Below, one piece after another: positions 13,391-24,811 of a stretch of 64,000 bases of DNA. Under the pieces are notes generated by a model that had not been told where the DNA came from, made no database searches, and worked only from the letters and a program-made list of their open reading frames with translations. Made by a program: the position numbers and the translations under genes. Position 1 is the stretch's first letter. Each line of letters begins with the position of its first letter. The stretch comes from Seriola aureovittata (taxonomy: Eukaryota; Chordata; Actinopteri; Carangiformes; Carangidae), in the NCBI RefSeq assembly GCF_021018895.1, contig NC_079366.1, positions 26,035,270-26,099,269 on the forward strand. Direction: 5' to 3'.

Positions 13391-13572
13391 CTCAACTCAA
13401 CTCAGGGTCTGCTAACAAGCTTTCGGCCGCTTCTCAGTCTTCATTAGGGGATGGGATTTTCTCAGTTGTCATGGAGATGCCTCTGCTGTTGTGATAACTG
13501 AGTTAACGCTCTGAAGAACTGAGATGCAATTGAAAGCTCTGGGAAAAAGTTGGACCTTGAGTTGAGACTCTT
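13391..13572. repeat. Imperfect inverted repeat, arms about 57-61 bp
   Basis: The left arm (13,391-13,447) has CTCAACTCAGGGTC, AGCTTTC and TTCTCAGTCTTCA. The reverse complement of the right arm (about 13,511-13,571) has CTCAACTCAAGGTC, AGCTTTC and TCTCAGTTCTTCA in the same order. The loop is about 63 bp. The GAAGACTGAGAAGCGGCCGAAAGC-type string recurs in teleost repeats, so this may be a degenerate fold-back element. Confidence 0.5.
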
Positions 13573-15012
13573 GACACACAGCAATGAACCTTTTAACAAA
13601 GTCTATGGTCAAACTAAAGTCTCATAACTGCAGCAACTGAACGTGAAGGAGACCAGATGTTTTCAGAGTCATGGACACTAAACGCTTGAATGTAATAAAA
13701 GAATATAGATCTCTGCTTATGTTAAAGTTGGGTGCAGCTACCTTGAGGTCACAAGACTCCACGTTACAATAATAAGAATGATAAAGGTGTAATTTTATAA
13801 CAACCTAGCAGCCGCAACAAAGCTGGAGATAGACAGAGAGATCAAATACATCTGAATCCAGTCCTTCTTTTACAAGTAAGACTTAATTTCCTCAGTGAGT
13901 CGTTTATTTACTATTTTTTGCATTTGCATTTGCAATTATAAAATGCGATGTGTTGCACTGTGGGCTTTGTGATTTGAATGTAAACATACTGAATGTCGTT
14001 TTGGTCATTTGCTTGAAACAATTGATGCCATTGTTATTCATAGGAGCGCAGTCAGAGAGATTTTTGCAGGCACTGTAGTCTGTACGGTTTCAATTTCACA
14101 CTCAGACATTGGATCACTTGGCCGACAGTTAATATAGTGACTACATAGTAAGCAGGGAATTCATTTTGGGCATCGCCATACTCTGCTCATCCACCTGTAT
14201 AAGGTGTAAGCAACCAAAATATTATATGTACACATATTGAATTTCCATGTGTATATAAAAAGAAAACTTTATAATATATATATAAAAACCCATTGGAAAT
14301 TTGAGCAATTTCATATATTGACATATATATTATGTCAAATAATATGTGTTTATATATATGTATGCTAACAGTACATTGTAGACATATATTATGTAAATAC
14401 ATATCCATCCCAAAGCCTGTCAGTTACTGTTACATCTGTCATTATCACTGTGAGCCACATTATGCCGTTCATAATGGGCAAATATATTTAAACTTCATTT
14501 ACCTGGATCTTGCTGCCAAATATTGAAATTGAAACAGAACATGGAAGATACCATCTTATATCAAATAGAAAATATTCAAATGTTGAATCATCTTTGGTTT
14601 GGAGAGGATGTCCGTGTTTAGTTATCCTTCGCCTTCACTTCACTCATACACTGAGCACCATCTTGATTGGCCCTGAATCAGTGTGTAAACCTCCTCAGCC
14701 AAGGGAAAGCCTCACTAAAGCTGCAGTTTATTTTAAATAGATTTCATTTCAATTCCTTCTAAACTGGTTGGCTGTGAAAAGATTCATTTTTTATAGACAT
14801 TCACTTGAGCAAAATGGGTGTAAAACATTGTTGAAAGCAGCAGGAGACAAAGTGTATTAAATTCATTGGGAGAGGGAAAAAAAGATTGGCTTTAAAGCAG
14901 ATGGCAAGCTCAAATTAAAGTCACGGAAATGTTTTGCAATTATTAAAAATGGAAAAAAAAAAAGGAGCAGACAAATAAGACAAGCTTTGGTTATAAAGGT
15001 TGCAATACATGC
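13573..15012. other. Gene-free AT-rich stretch
   Basis: No supported exons. The segment at about 14,215-14,410 is very AT-rich, with many TATATA runs that produce spurious open frames. Nothing else is recognisable. Confidence 0.5.
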
Positions 15013-15551
15013 CCACACACACACACACACACACATGCACACACACAAACACATTTGTCAGCGTAAGATAATTTTCTCCCTTTTACACACTGTATGAAAT
15101 GACAAATTTCTGAACTATATATCGCATTACATTTCTGACAGTGATTTTAATGAGCGAATGTTGAATTTCGTCTCTCAGATATAAATGAGAATATGACTTT
15201 TTCCGCTCCTGTGTGTGCAAATGTGTGTGTGTGTGTGTATGCGCGCACTTGTGTGACACGCTAGTAAAACACAATCTCATTTCCTGCTCGTATCTGGTGC
15301 TTCAAGTCAAGGCCACGATGTGTTGGGTGTCAGTTTATAGCACATAATCAATCCCTCTTTTGAACATGTGTAATAAACTCTTTACATGCATGATCACACA
15401 TTCACACACCAATAATTTAAATACACACAACACACAACACACACACACACACACTCACACACTCACAGAATAAACCCACAACAAAATAAGACCAACCACC
15501 AAAAAATTAGTTTATAGTTTGTGAATCAGATGAGTGTGTATATGTGGGTTT

Positions 15552-15586
<35 letters not shown>

Positions 15587-15782
15587 TGCATGTCTGCTAT
15601 TGCCAAATTAGAAAATGAGAACAGCCCCAAACCCTTACATGATCCCCCTCTCATTAGTTCTCATTTCTTTTCTCTCCCCCTTTTTTTCTCTCGTTATTCC
15701 TCCATCGTGGCGTCTCTTCCCCTTCAAGGCTGAACTCAAGCTACCTCAGAATCCTGCCCGAACACAAGGCTGTATGAGATTA

Positions 15783-15826
<44 letters not shown>

Positions 15827-15973
15827 TGTGTGAGTGATTTCCCATAAATTCTCTGCTCTCCTCTGTCTCTCAGTTTTCATCACACACACAGATAGATAGA
15901 TGAGCCTATTTGTATGTACCCTATACTGACAAACTGCATTTTTCAGCTTTTTGTGAAAATGATAATAACAGGT

Positions 15974-16014
<41 letters not shown>
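15013..16014. repeat. Cluster of (CA)n/(TG)n microsatellites ending in a 27-bp G run
   Basis: Within 1 kb there are CA or TG tracts near 15,013-15,034, 15,216-15,238, 15,436-15,462, 15,556-15,583, 15,787-15,822 and 15,971-15,987. The last runs directly into 27 consecutive G (15,988-16,014). The paired Cys/Val and His/Thr reading frames across these tracts are translation artefacts. Confidence 0.9.
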
Positions 16015-16018
<4 letters not shown>

Positions 16019-16179
16019 CCCTGAATGATTTGTTTTTGTCCCTTGTATGTGTTTCATTATATTTATTTATTTGTTTGTTTGCAGGAATCCTTGTTCTGCT
16101 GTTCTTGACTGCCACTATTAAACAGTACTCTATTGTTTCTATTGAACATCTGTCTCAAGCCAGTGCACAGTGTCACAGA

Positions 16180-17065
16180 GGAAGGTGAATTATGGGCATA
16201 TAGAGCAGCGGAGGCAATTGTCCTACAGGATGTTACAAAGCACTTCACTTAACTTAAGACACTTCAGAACTATTTGTTCTGATCTATAGTGTACTGGATG
16301 TGTTGGGTATCGGCTTTGTCTCGCCCTCATTCCCTTGTGTTCCTGCTGTTTTTCCCCTTTGTCATGTTTCCTGTTTGTCCCCAGTCGGTTTCTGGCTACG
16401 GTCGAAAAGTTTTTAAAAATCTCCTTTCCTTACCTCTTTTCCTTCACCTCAATGGAAAATGTCACAAGGTCAAGGAAAGATGAGAAGGACAATTCCTAAG
16501 GACTTAGGAAAAGACAACCAGAGAGAATCCAACTGCACTTACACCAGGGTTATGTATATAGTATTATGTCATGATTATGATATTGTTTACTAGAAATTCA
16601 ATACGCTTGTTCTTGTTCTTGAAGATGACTCCTGGACAGATTTCAAAGAGAAGACATCTATATTTCTGGAGTTGGAGCTCAGTCAATCATGTAAGGATTT
16701 CCATAACTTTTGCTTCATGTCAAAAGCATAAAATAGATGCTCAGATGTTTCTACATTTATGTGAGTATGTCAGGATTAAACTACAAGGCTTTAAATGTTG
16801 CTGCCGCAAGGAATTGTGGGACCGCATTATCTCCTTTCCTTTTGTAAAGGAAGGTCCAGTGTATCCTATGTTAAAGGATATAAGATAGGAAGCATTGAAG
16901 CTTTTTTCCCCATCATTTAGAATTCAAAATGACCAGCTCTTATCACGGCCGACACTGAGCTTTTTCCAGGTCTTTTCTCTAAGTTAGGAAACTTCCTAAA
17001 CAAAAAAGACTTTGTGACCACAGCCTACGTCAGCAGACGGCTAGTCGAGGCAAAACTTCCATGTT
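16180..17065 (+). repeat. Probable non-autonomous interspersed repeat
   Basis: The segment contains strings I associate with a widespread fish repeat: GCCGCAAGGAATTGTGGGAC (about 16,803), AAAGGAAGGTCCAGTGTATC (about 16,847) and GTTAGGAAACTTCCTAAAC (about 16,983). It also has near-palindromic pieces such as GACAATTCCTAAGGACTTAGGA. The 105-codon open frame inside it is not a recognisable protein. Boundaries and family are uncertain and rest on memory. Confidence 0.4.
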
Positions 17066-17809
17066 ATATATTGCCATATATCACAAACTGAATGAAAGAA
17101 TAACACATTTGTCTGATGTTGCTTTAGTGCTACAGACATTAAAGCAACATTAATAACTGTAAATTAATTCCTGTCCCAGAGGCACCCACAGTCCGACAGT
17201 ATTCAGGCTGTAACTGAAAAGCTGTTTGGACAGTGACACTCGAGGACACCGAGTGGGAAAGACAGACAGACTGGAGTTCAAAGTGAGAAGTAGGATCATA
17301 GCACATAAATGCTAAAAGAGAGAGGTGGATATCACAGAGTGAGGACAGAGACAGTGAAGGGGTTAGCTGGGAAAGACAAAGGAGGTGAAGAAAGGACACC
17401 AAGCACACACTACGAGTGATGTAATAAGACTTCAGAATTTTTTTTGAATCAATATACTTCATGCAGAGGTTGAAAAATTCATGAGCAGTCTGTGATCTAG
17501 TAATCTTGCACATAGTTTTTTTTTTTTATTCCTATCTTAGGGCCTTATATCACCTCTGTGATGATAAGTAGTTATTGCTTTGGTGTTTCTTCACTTTCCA
17601 TTGAAGATTTAGCAGTCAAACAGTGTGGTAAGTGCTGTGAGCCTTTTGATGATAAAGTTCAAGCTTCTGTTTTAGTTTTTGTTTCCTCCCATTGACCATA
17701 AACCTTTCAGCAAAGATAGATATTTTCATAACGATTGTCTCATTTTACTAACCACAAAAATGTATGCCTTCACATTTTAGCTGTTGCATGCCTTCCAAAT
17801 AGAATTAAA

Positions 17810-18350
17810 CATGAACTAGAGCTGAGGATGATGGGAATGTTAATGTCAGTTTTGCAGGTATTTGATCATAATCCAAGGCTTTTGATTGAAATTCTGAACA
17901 GATGGTTATACAACAGGAAAATTTCAGGAATCAGTCAAAGCGATTGCAGTTTACTCTAAAGAGAACATGTCTGTAACAAAATGCATGGCAATCCATCTAG
18001 TAGATGATGAGTCATTTTACTGAAAGCCTATGTGAATCTCATGGTGGCCCTACAGGGACAAAGTCACGGGATCAGCAACATCATCAGAACCTCTAGGCAC
18101 CATGAATGTCTGTACACAACTGTGTGCCGCTCCACCCTTACAGATATTGAGATATTTCACATGATAAGCAAAGTCAGGATGGTTCATCTTCTGAGGACCA
18201 TGAATGCCTGTCCATAACTTCAACATCACAAATGTCGGCCTCATGATGGCACTGGACCAAAAGTCAACAGAGAGAGTGAGATTCATCCTCTGGGAGCCTT
18301 GAATAGCTGTAACTCAAATCTCATTGCAAACCATCAAGTAGTTGTTGATA
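17810..18350 (+). repeat. Interspersed repeat with about 100-bp tandem subunits, copy 1
   Basis: It starts around GAGCTGAGGATGATGGGAAT and GTTTTGCAGGTATTTGATCA, then carries repeated blocks. Each block has a GG(A)T(T)CATC..CTG(A/G)G-type string followed by a CCATGAATGTCTGTAC-like string (near 18,098, 18,198 and 18,295), spaced about 100 bp apart. A second copy begins near 63,605 and runs off the right end of the window, with matching GCAGCTAAGGTTGATAATGT and TGGTCATAAACCAAAGTATT. The family is common in teleosts by my recollection. No coding capacity is seen. Confidence 0.55.
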
Positions 18351-19128
18351 ATGAACAAAACCAACTGATAGAATGACATACACTGCCATCCCTGGATGCT
18401 GCTAATGCGACTAAAAAAGAAGAAGATTGATCGGCTAACTGATGAAGTGACTGACTGATGTTCTGGTTGACTTCAGACTGAATGGCCAACTGATGCACTG
18501 TGTGGGAAGGCATTTGTTCATACTCATGTGTGCATTCATATACCTCCGCGCTGTAGCAAACTGGTTCTTTATAAATAATGCACAGTGTTTTCATGTTAAT
18601 GTCACTCTCATTCTTTGCCCACGCAGCAGCTGAAGGTAACTGAGCACCATCATAAACACACAATACACTCATGCCTCATGTTTTGACCATCAGCACACAC
18701 AGTCTTTGTTAAACCGTTGTTCAAACACACAACTTCTGTCTTCATTAAGGTTTCCTCTCTCACTTTTCGACACAAACACATAAACAAACCCTCCTACCTC
18801 TACAGTTTGGTTGCCATCCACCCACACAATTTGAAGGTATAATGCACAAAGTGATGACTTTTAAATGGAAAGCAACATTCTCGCATTATTGTAAATCAAA
18901 CAATATTCTCAGTAAGAAATTGCCCTGTAAACAGCAGTTTCTGTTAAATTCACCCAAACAAGCTTTGAATTAAGGCCTCAAAGGATTCAATCTCATAACT
19001 GAAGTGCACTTTAGACATGTATATGCCCTTATCAAACTATGACTCATAGAGTTTTCATGGCATTTTGCGTCACATACAGAAATCCAGCTACTTGATGATG
19101 CATGAGTTATTGCTGTGCATGAATCAAC

Positions 19129-19132
<4 letters not shown>

Positions 19133-19179
<47 letters not shown>

Positions 19180-19182
19180 TAT
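19133..19182. repeat. (TA)n microsatellite
   Basis: About 20 TA units, with one AC interruption near the right end. Confidence 0.9.
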
Positions 19183-19784
19183 AGCCGTACAAAGAACAGA
19201 TCAAAGTGAAATTTGCACAAAGCAGTGACAGGACAGAAAGACGGTTGCGGGCCATGCAGACAGTCAGTGTTTGTGAGTTTCCACTGACCCATTTGAGATC
19301 CAGGACTGTGGGATTTGTCCAAGATGAAATTCTTGTGTATGTGGAGCCAGACGTAAGATAGTAAATGGGTGGAGGAGGTTATTGATCCAGAAAGCAACAC
19401 ACAATGACAGGAAAAAGCAGTTACCCATTAATTAGGTGCACCTGTGTAATGTATTGCAACACCTCCTGCAAAAAAAAAAATCAAGGATAGTTTTCAAGTT
19501 TCTAATCAGTTTCTCTGTGAGTTTCCAACCCTGTCTCCTGGGAATTACCTTTATATACAACTGAACTGCAGCAGCAAATACGTTTTGTAGAAAACGTAAT
19601 CGCTGGATGGATTATCTCCAGAGGTAATTTTTCTTTTTTCTTTTTTTTATAATTGAAGCCCTACATGTATTAACTGCCGTGGAGTACAGGAGGTGGCTGG
19701 GGCTGATAAAGCACACACCTGTCACACCAGAGAACGGGGTTCACATGGTCTGGAAATAAACACATTGTGGCAGAACTTTTTTCT

Positions 19785-19905
19785 GCATTAAATTAGACCA
19801 CATTCTTTCTCTAAACTGAACCGAGTGCTGTGAATGAACAGAACCGTAAAAAGGTTTAAAAATGCTGTAGTCACTATAAGCGGATATTGTGCTGCTAGAT
19901 TGGAT
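19785..19905 (+). repeat. Diverged copy of the 10,936 repeat family
   Basis: TAGACCACATTCTTTCTCTA, then CTGAACCGAGTGCTGTGAAT, line up with CAAGACCGACATCTTTTCCT and CTTAACCAAGTGCTTTGAAA at 10,950-10,995. Further matching words follow downstream at similar spacing. Confidence 0.4.
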
Positions 19906-20622
19906 ATTTTGGCAGAAAAGAAACACGTCGTCTGTGAAACGTTTATACATTCAGTTTCAATGTATATGTGACTAGTCAAATCTGTAAATTAACGACAGGT
20001 CTTCATTATGTTTATAGAAAACATAATCCAGTCACAAACTGTTACTGTTGCAGTTTTGCTGTACAGAAATATAATTTTTACAGTATTTGAGCTTCTAATG
20101 CCATGTTCACATCATATATGATGGATGGGAGATGGGAAAGATTTCATTCATACCACTGGATATGAATGATGCTGATTAAGAAGGTTGTGTTATTACACGG
20201 TCGGTTGTGTAAGGGGTTAAAAATAATGTGAATTCATTATATGGCACTAGATACATTCCAGACCTGCAAAACTGCACAGGTGTTTTTAATCACCCTGATT
20301 AGACCTGTAGTCAGGTGGATGTCAGGTGGAGCTGTGCAGTAAAATACTTAACACCATGTCACCAAAGTATGTACTGATAAAAATGGTAAAGATGAAAGTT
20401 GCCCTGTCCTACCAGTTGCAGGAAAACTAAACAGTAGAATAAAGGATCAAGCACAGTTTGATCGTACTCAGACAGTCTAGAGAGGAGGTCTAATCAAGAA
20501 ACGTAATTAGTGAAAGCGCCTGTTTTAAATTGGCTTTGATTACCTGAACAACAGACTTTGAGCAACAGCTTCATATATCAAGTCAGTTATATCAGAGCTT
20601 TAACCAAAAAGAGTTTCTCAGT

Positions 20623-20680
20623 CAAAATTATGATAATCATAATCATCATTATAATTATGATTATGATTATCATAATTTTG
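20623..20680. repeat. Perfect 24-bp-arm palindrome, 10-nt loop
   Basis: The left arm, 20,623-20,646 (CAAAATTATGATAATC...), is the exact reverse complement of the right arm, 20,657-20,680. The loop is CATTATAATT. Outside the arms, CAGT and ACTG can extend the stem with a small bulge. The arms are AT-rich and built from ATGATT or AATCAT words. Confidence 0.85.
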
Positions 20681-22345
20681 CTGACTGTCAGCAACCAGGA
20701 GTTACAGAAATTACTATATGACATGACTAAGGTATAAAGGCTCTGTCACACCAGCATGATGTGAAAGCGTAATGTGAAATTTTGGTGTGAAATCAGCTGA
20801 TTTCGGTGGAATTTTCACAGCCAATATTTTCACTTGTGTCATTGTAGGAGAAGACTAATAAATTTACCATTGGCTATTCAAATGTCCCAGTGAGCCATGA
20901 TACTGCTACAAGTGAGCCAGCATGCAGAATAATATCAGGACCCTGAAACTTAAGCAGTTAAAAGGTTTTCAGCCACTGTTCACTTTAGTCTTTTACACCT
21001 GAGCTTTTCCTACAATGAAATGTCAAAAAGCCTTTGTTGGAAAAGGCTTATTACTCAGTGATCATTGGATCTGCTGGCAGGGGGAAAAGTAAATCTGTCA
21101 AATCTTTTGTGTTGAGTTCAACTTCGGTGAACTTTGCTGTGCTGTAGGAAAAACTGCTCCACAAAAAGGAATAGGTTTGTGGACAGTTATGTGACAGGAG
21201 GTGATGGTACAACTATGTCTCCTTGGGTGTGTTTACTGCGGTAACTTATTGTCTTGCTAGTTTATTAGCTGAGCCAGCTAGCTTAGAGAGCCTTTATGAC
21301 TTGCTAGCATGTTAGCCATTAGCTCACCAGCTCCAGTAGTTTGCCAAGTAAAGTGCTTCAGGAATGAGTTCTAAAACCTGGAAATTAGCTAACACAAGCT
21401 CAAGACATTTTCATGTTTTATTCTACAACATGAAATACATCAGTAAATACCCCAGTCATAATTTCTCTAAGCTTTTAAATCTTTTTTTTTTAAAAAGGCT
21501 GGTTGCTAACAAGTGGCTAAATGACACTACAGTGGTTTTTGGGGACGTTAAACATCATCAATGTGAACACAAAAACGATCTACTCAACAATCTGCTTTTA
21601 CGGCCTCTTTGTGTTTATACTTGTGTTGGAAGTATAGCGATTGAAGTCATGCAGCAGTGGTGTAGTTTGTTTAAAGCTTATTTCCTGCAGTAATCCAAAG
21701 GCTAATGTAAACATAGCTTTTTGTCAAGGGAACCAGGGAGATGCTAACTTCTGGGTTGGCCCTCAAAAACACATCATCCCTGCAGCACTCTATAACCCTG
21801 GAAATAGTCTCGATGTCAACAAGCTAAGAACCACCCATTTTCCAAGGATGAGCAGATTAACTTTGTCGGGATACTGTCTGCTGTGAACAAGCTTTAATTC
21901 ATTTTTTTGTTCACACTCTTTCAGAGAGTTGCTGATTCTGTCATTTCTTTCAGGCTGTAGTTGGAGGTATTACTGTACCGGACTGAAAGGTAGCCTGTTT
22001 ATAAATTCTAATGTGGGATGGAGATTTGCAACAATTTTTCTCCCTAAATGAACATATTAATGGTGATTGTGATGGATGTGTTTTATGTTCTCAGTTTACA
22101 GATTTAACTAAAATTTGGATATTTTATTACACTAATAGCACTAGTAGCTCTTAATATGATATTTCAGAGGGGGTGTTTTTCATCTAAACAAGTGGTTTAC
22201 CAAAAGCGATGCTGTTAACTGGACTTCTGTGAAATTTTTTATCCCTGCTGTTTTTAAATGTAACAATTTGTTTCAAATGTGTTTGGATGAAAAATTGATT
22301 AATTCATCAAATCTATCCAGTCAGAACGAGCAGGAAATCTAGTTA

Positions 22346-22389
22346 ACTGAAAAATGGCTTTCAGGCACTGCTGAAAGCCATTTTTCAGT
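22346..22389. repeat. Perfect 19-bp-arm hairpin, 6-nt loop
   Basis: ACTGAAAAATGGCTTTCAG (22,346-22,364) is followed by GCACTG, then by its exact reverse complement (22,371-22,389). Mixed base composition makes this much less likely by chance than an AT-only palindrome. It could be a young fold-back element end or a structured RNA. I do not recognise it as a known microRNA. Confidence 0.85.
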
Positions 22390-23503
22390 GAAATGAAGTG
22401 GCAACACAGAAACATTTTTTTAATCTGTGGAAATATTTCTTTAAAAGCACTAATTTTAAACTTTGAATCTTGGCTGCAGAGTCAGAATCAGGTTGTGAAA
22501 TAGTCCATAGTTTTAATAAACAAATCCATAATTTTAAACCACTCACTCCTTTGAAAAGCATATTTTTATAAAAAAAAAAAAAAAAAAACACTGTGTCTGT
22601 TGAATTATTAAGTCTTTGAAGCTGAGATCTGTACAGTTGCAGATGGAGATCAATGGTTTTATATTGACCAATGTTGATCAGGCTACCTGTCAGATCGCAC
22701 CTGGTATCAAAGTAAATAATGTGCACACACTGAAAGCTTTTAATATTTTTGTAATAATGGATCAAATGACTATGTTTAATGTTAAACTAGTAGCTTGTAA
22801 CGATGAACCTGCTGAGAATGATCACCAAATTCTTCAGTTTCAATCAACTCTCTGAGCATTTTAACATCTTTCAGCTGATTTTTTTAAATTTTCTGGCACA
22901 CACCTTTACTATTGAGTGACTGTTTCCACTCTCACAGCTGTCATCGGTCCATTTTCTACCAGGCAGATGTTTTCTTGGCAACAAAAAGCTCAAACCAAAT
23001 GTACTGTACCTGCTCAACACCAAGTGATAGAAAGACACACACACACACACTCTCTATACAGATACTAACTACGACACAATTGTAATGATGTTATGAGCGC
23101 TGGCAAGGATCAAACATCAGTGTTCATACCTGTATGTGTTAAAGATACAGAGGCTGAAAGAGAGAAAAGCAAGCAGGAGTGTATGCTTCTGTACATCTTT
23201 CACAGAGCTGAATGATGAAAGAGAGTGTAACATCAATCTATCTATCTATCAATCTATCTATCTATCCATCTATCTATCTATGTTCATATCTTGCGGGTAG
23301 AGATAGCGTTGGACATTAAAATGGGGATAACATGAGCATTTCTTTTAGAAAACTGGAACAGTTTTTTGGTAACTGCCTCCTATCTTGCAGAGTCAGAAGC
23401 CTGGGAAATTGGAAGTGATTCATAAAATTACTGTGGCAGTGAGTGCCATCACAGGCTGAGATTATCATCATCCAATGCTCAGCTCTGAGTGAGAGAGTGT
23501 GTG

Positions 23504-23547
<44 letters not shown>

Positions 23548-24783
23548 GGTCTGCCTATGTGTGGGTTCTATTATAGTCAATAAAATCCCCATGTTGATGA
23601 CTGTGTTTCATATGTAACACAGTGAGAACAACTGCTAACACCTACATGTAAATACAAGGCCAATATATCTGCCAGTTTATCTCTTTACCCTCCTGAACTG
23701 ACCTGTATGTGAAGAAAATCAGAAATAATAGCAGAGCTGTAACAATCCTAACACTCATATGGTGTCATCACACATCTTCAGCGGTTCACAGCTGAGTTTG
23801 TTACATAAAACTGCTCAGTATAAAATATTATCCAGCCGTATGTTGAGCTTCTAAAGATGGTTTAAAGGCTTTTTATTCGGCCCTGACATTGCAGCAACAC
23901 TCTCCTGTGGCCTTGTTGTGTCACTTTGTGGTTTGCAAGCAGCAAAGCCAAAAACTGCAATGTAAAGTGTAACACCTGATCGTACCTCGATCAGATATCG
24001 TAGTGGAAATGTCTGAATCCTTTCGCTTGCAGTGCTAACACAAGCTAACGGGCAAAGTTCACGGTAAGACAGAGCAAAGAGACTCCATCCCGAAGTGACG
24101 ACTTGGGTATAAGTTAAATTCTTAATTGTGAATGACATCTGCGAGAAAAGATCGAACATATCACCAGCAATTTACAAACATTTACAACACTGGTACCCGC
24201 CTTTAAAAATATGCAATATTCAAGTGTTTGGCAGATTAAACCTGTAATCATCTGGGGGCTCCCCCCTCCCTCCACTTCACGCAATCAGCCGTAAACACAA
24301 GATTATGGTTAAGACCACCGAATAAAGCTGATAGTGAAAGCGTTAGCAAACACTTGTTTATTGACACATCCAGCAGACATGTAAACATTACCATTGATTT
24401 GCAGTCATGTTTGTTTCCACCTGAAGAATGTAAGTTCAACATTCACCCTCCTTTCAGTTGCATTTTTGCTCTTCAGCTGCTTATAAAAAGCTCCACTATG
24501 TTCACCAGCTCATCACTATCTATAAAAACAGCTGCCTTGTGCGTCTGATGAGAGATGGTGGAACTGAGTCAAAACAGTAAAAGCTGTGGACCGTAAAATC
24601 AAAACAATGAGCTTAAAGATGTTAAAATGTTTTGTAGAGCTGGCGATAAATTACTACAAGCAACCTCTTTCACTTTACACATAGAAGTTTGACCCATTGT
24701 TAATATAAAAGTATTGATCAGTGCAGCTTTAAAATATATCTATGCCTCAGCATCCAGTTACTGTTGTTTTTTTTCACTAACTC

Positions 24784-24811
24784 ACACACTCATACTGCAG
24801 TATGAGTGTGT
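24784..24811. repeat. Perfect 28-bp palindrome without loop
   Basis: ACACACTCATACTG (24,784-24,797) is followed directly by its exact reverse complement (24,798-24,811). The centre is CTGCAG. Confidence 0.85.

Larger units (their letters stand above)
18351..22345. other. Gene-free stretch with (TA)n and a long palindrome
   Basis: No supported exons. It contains a (TA)n tract at about 19,133-19,182, the diverged repeat copy at about 19,785-19,905, and a 24-bp-arm palindrome (20,623-20,680) listed separately. Open frames here are short and unlike any family I recognise. Confidence 0.5.

Noticed and set aside
15746..16115. Proline/histidine-rich and Cys/Val-rich open frames
   Set aside because: They are translations of TG/CA repeats and the G run, present on both strands. 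Not genes.
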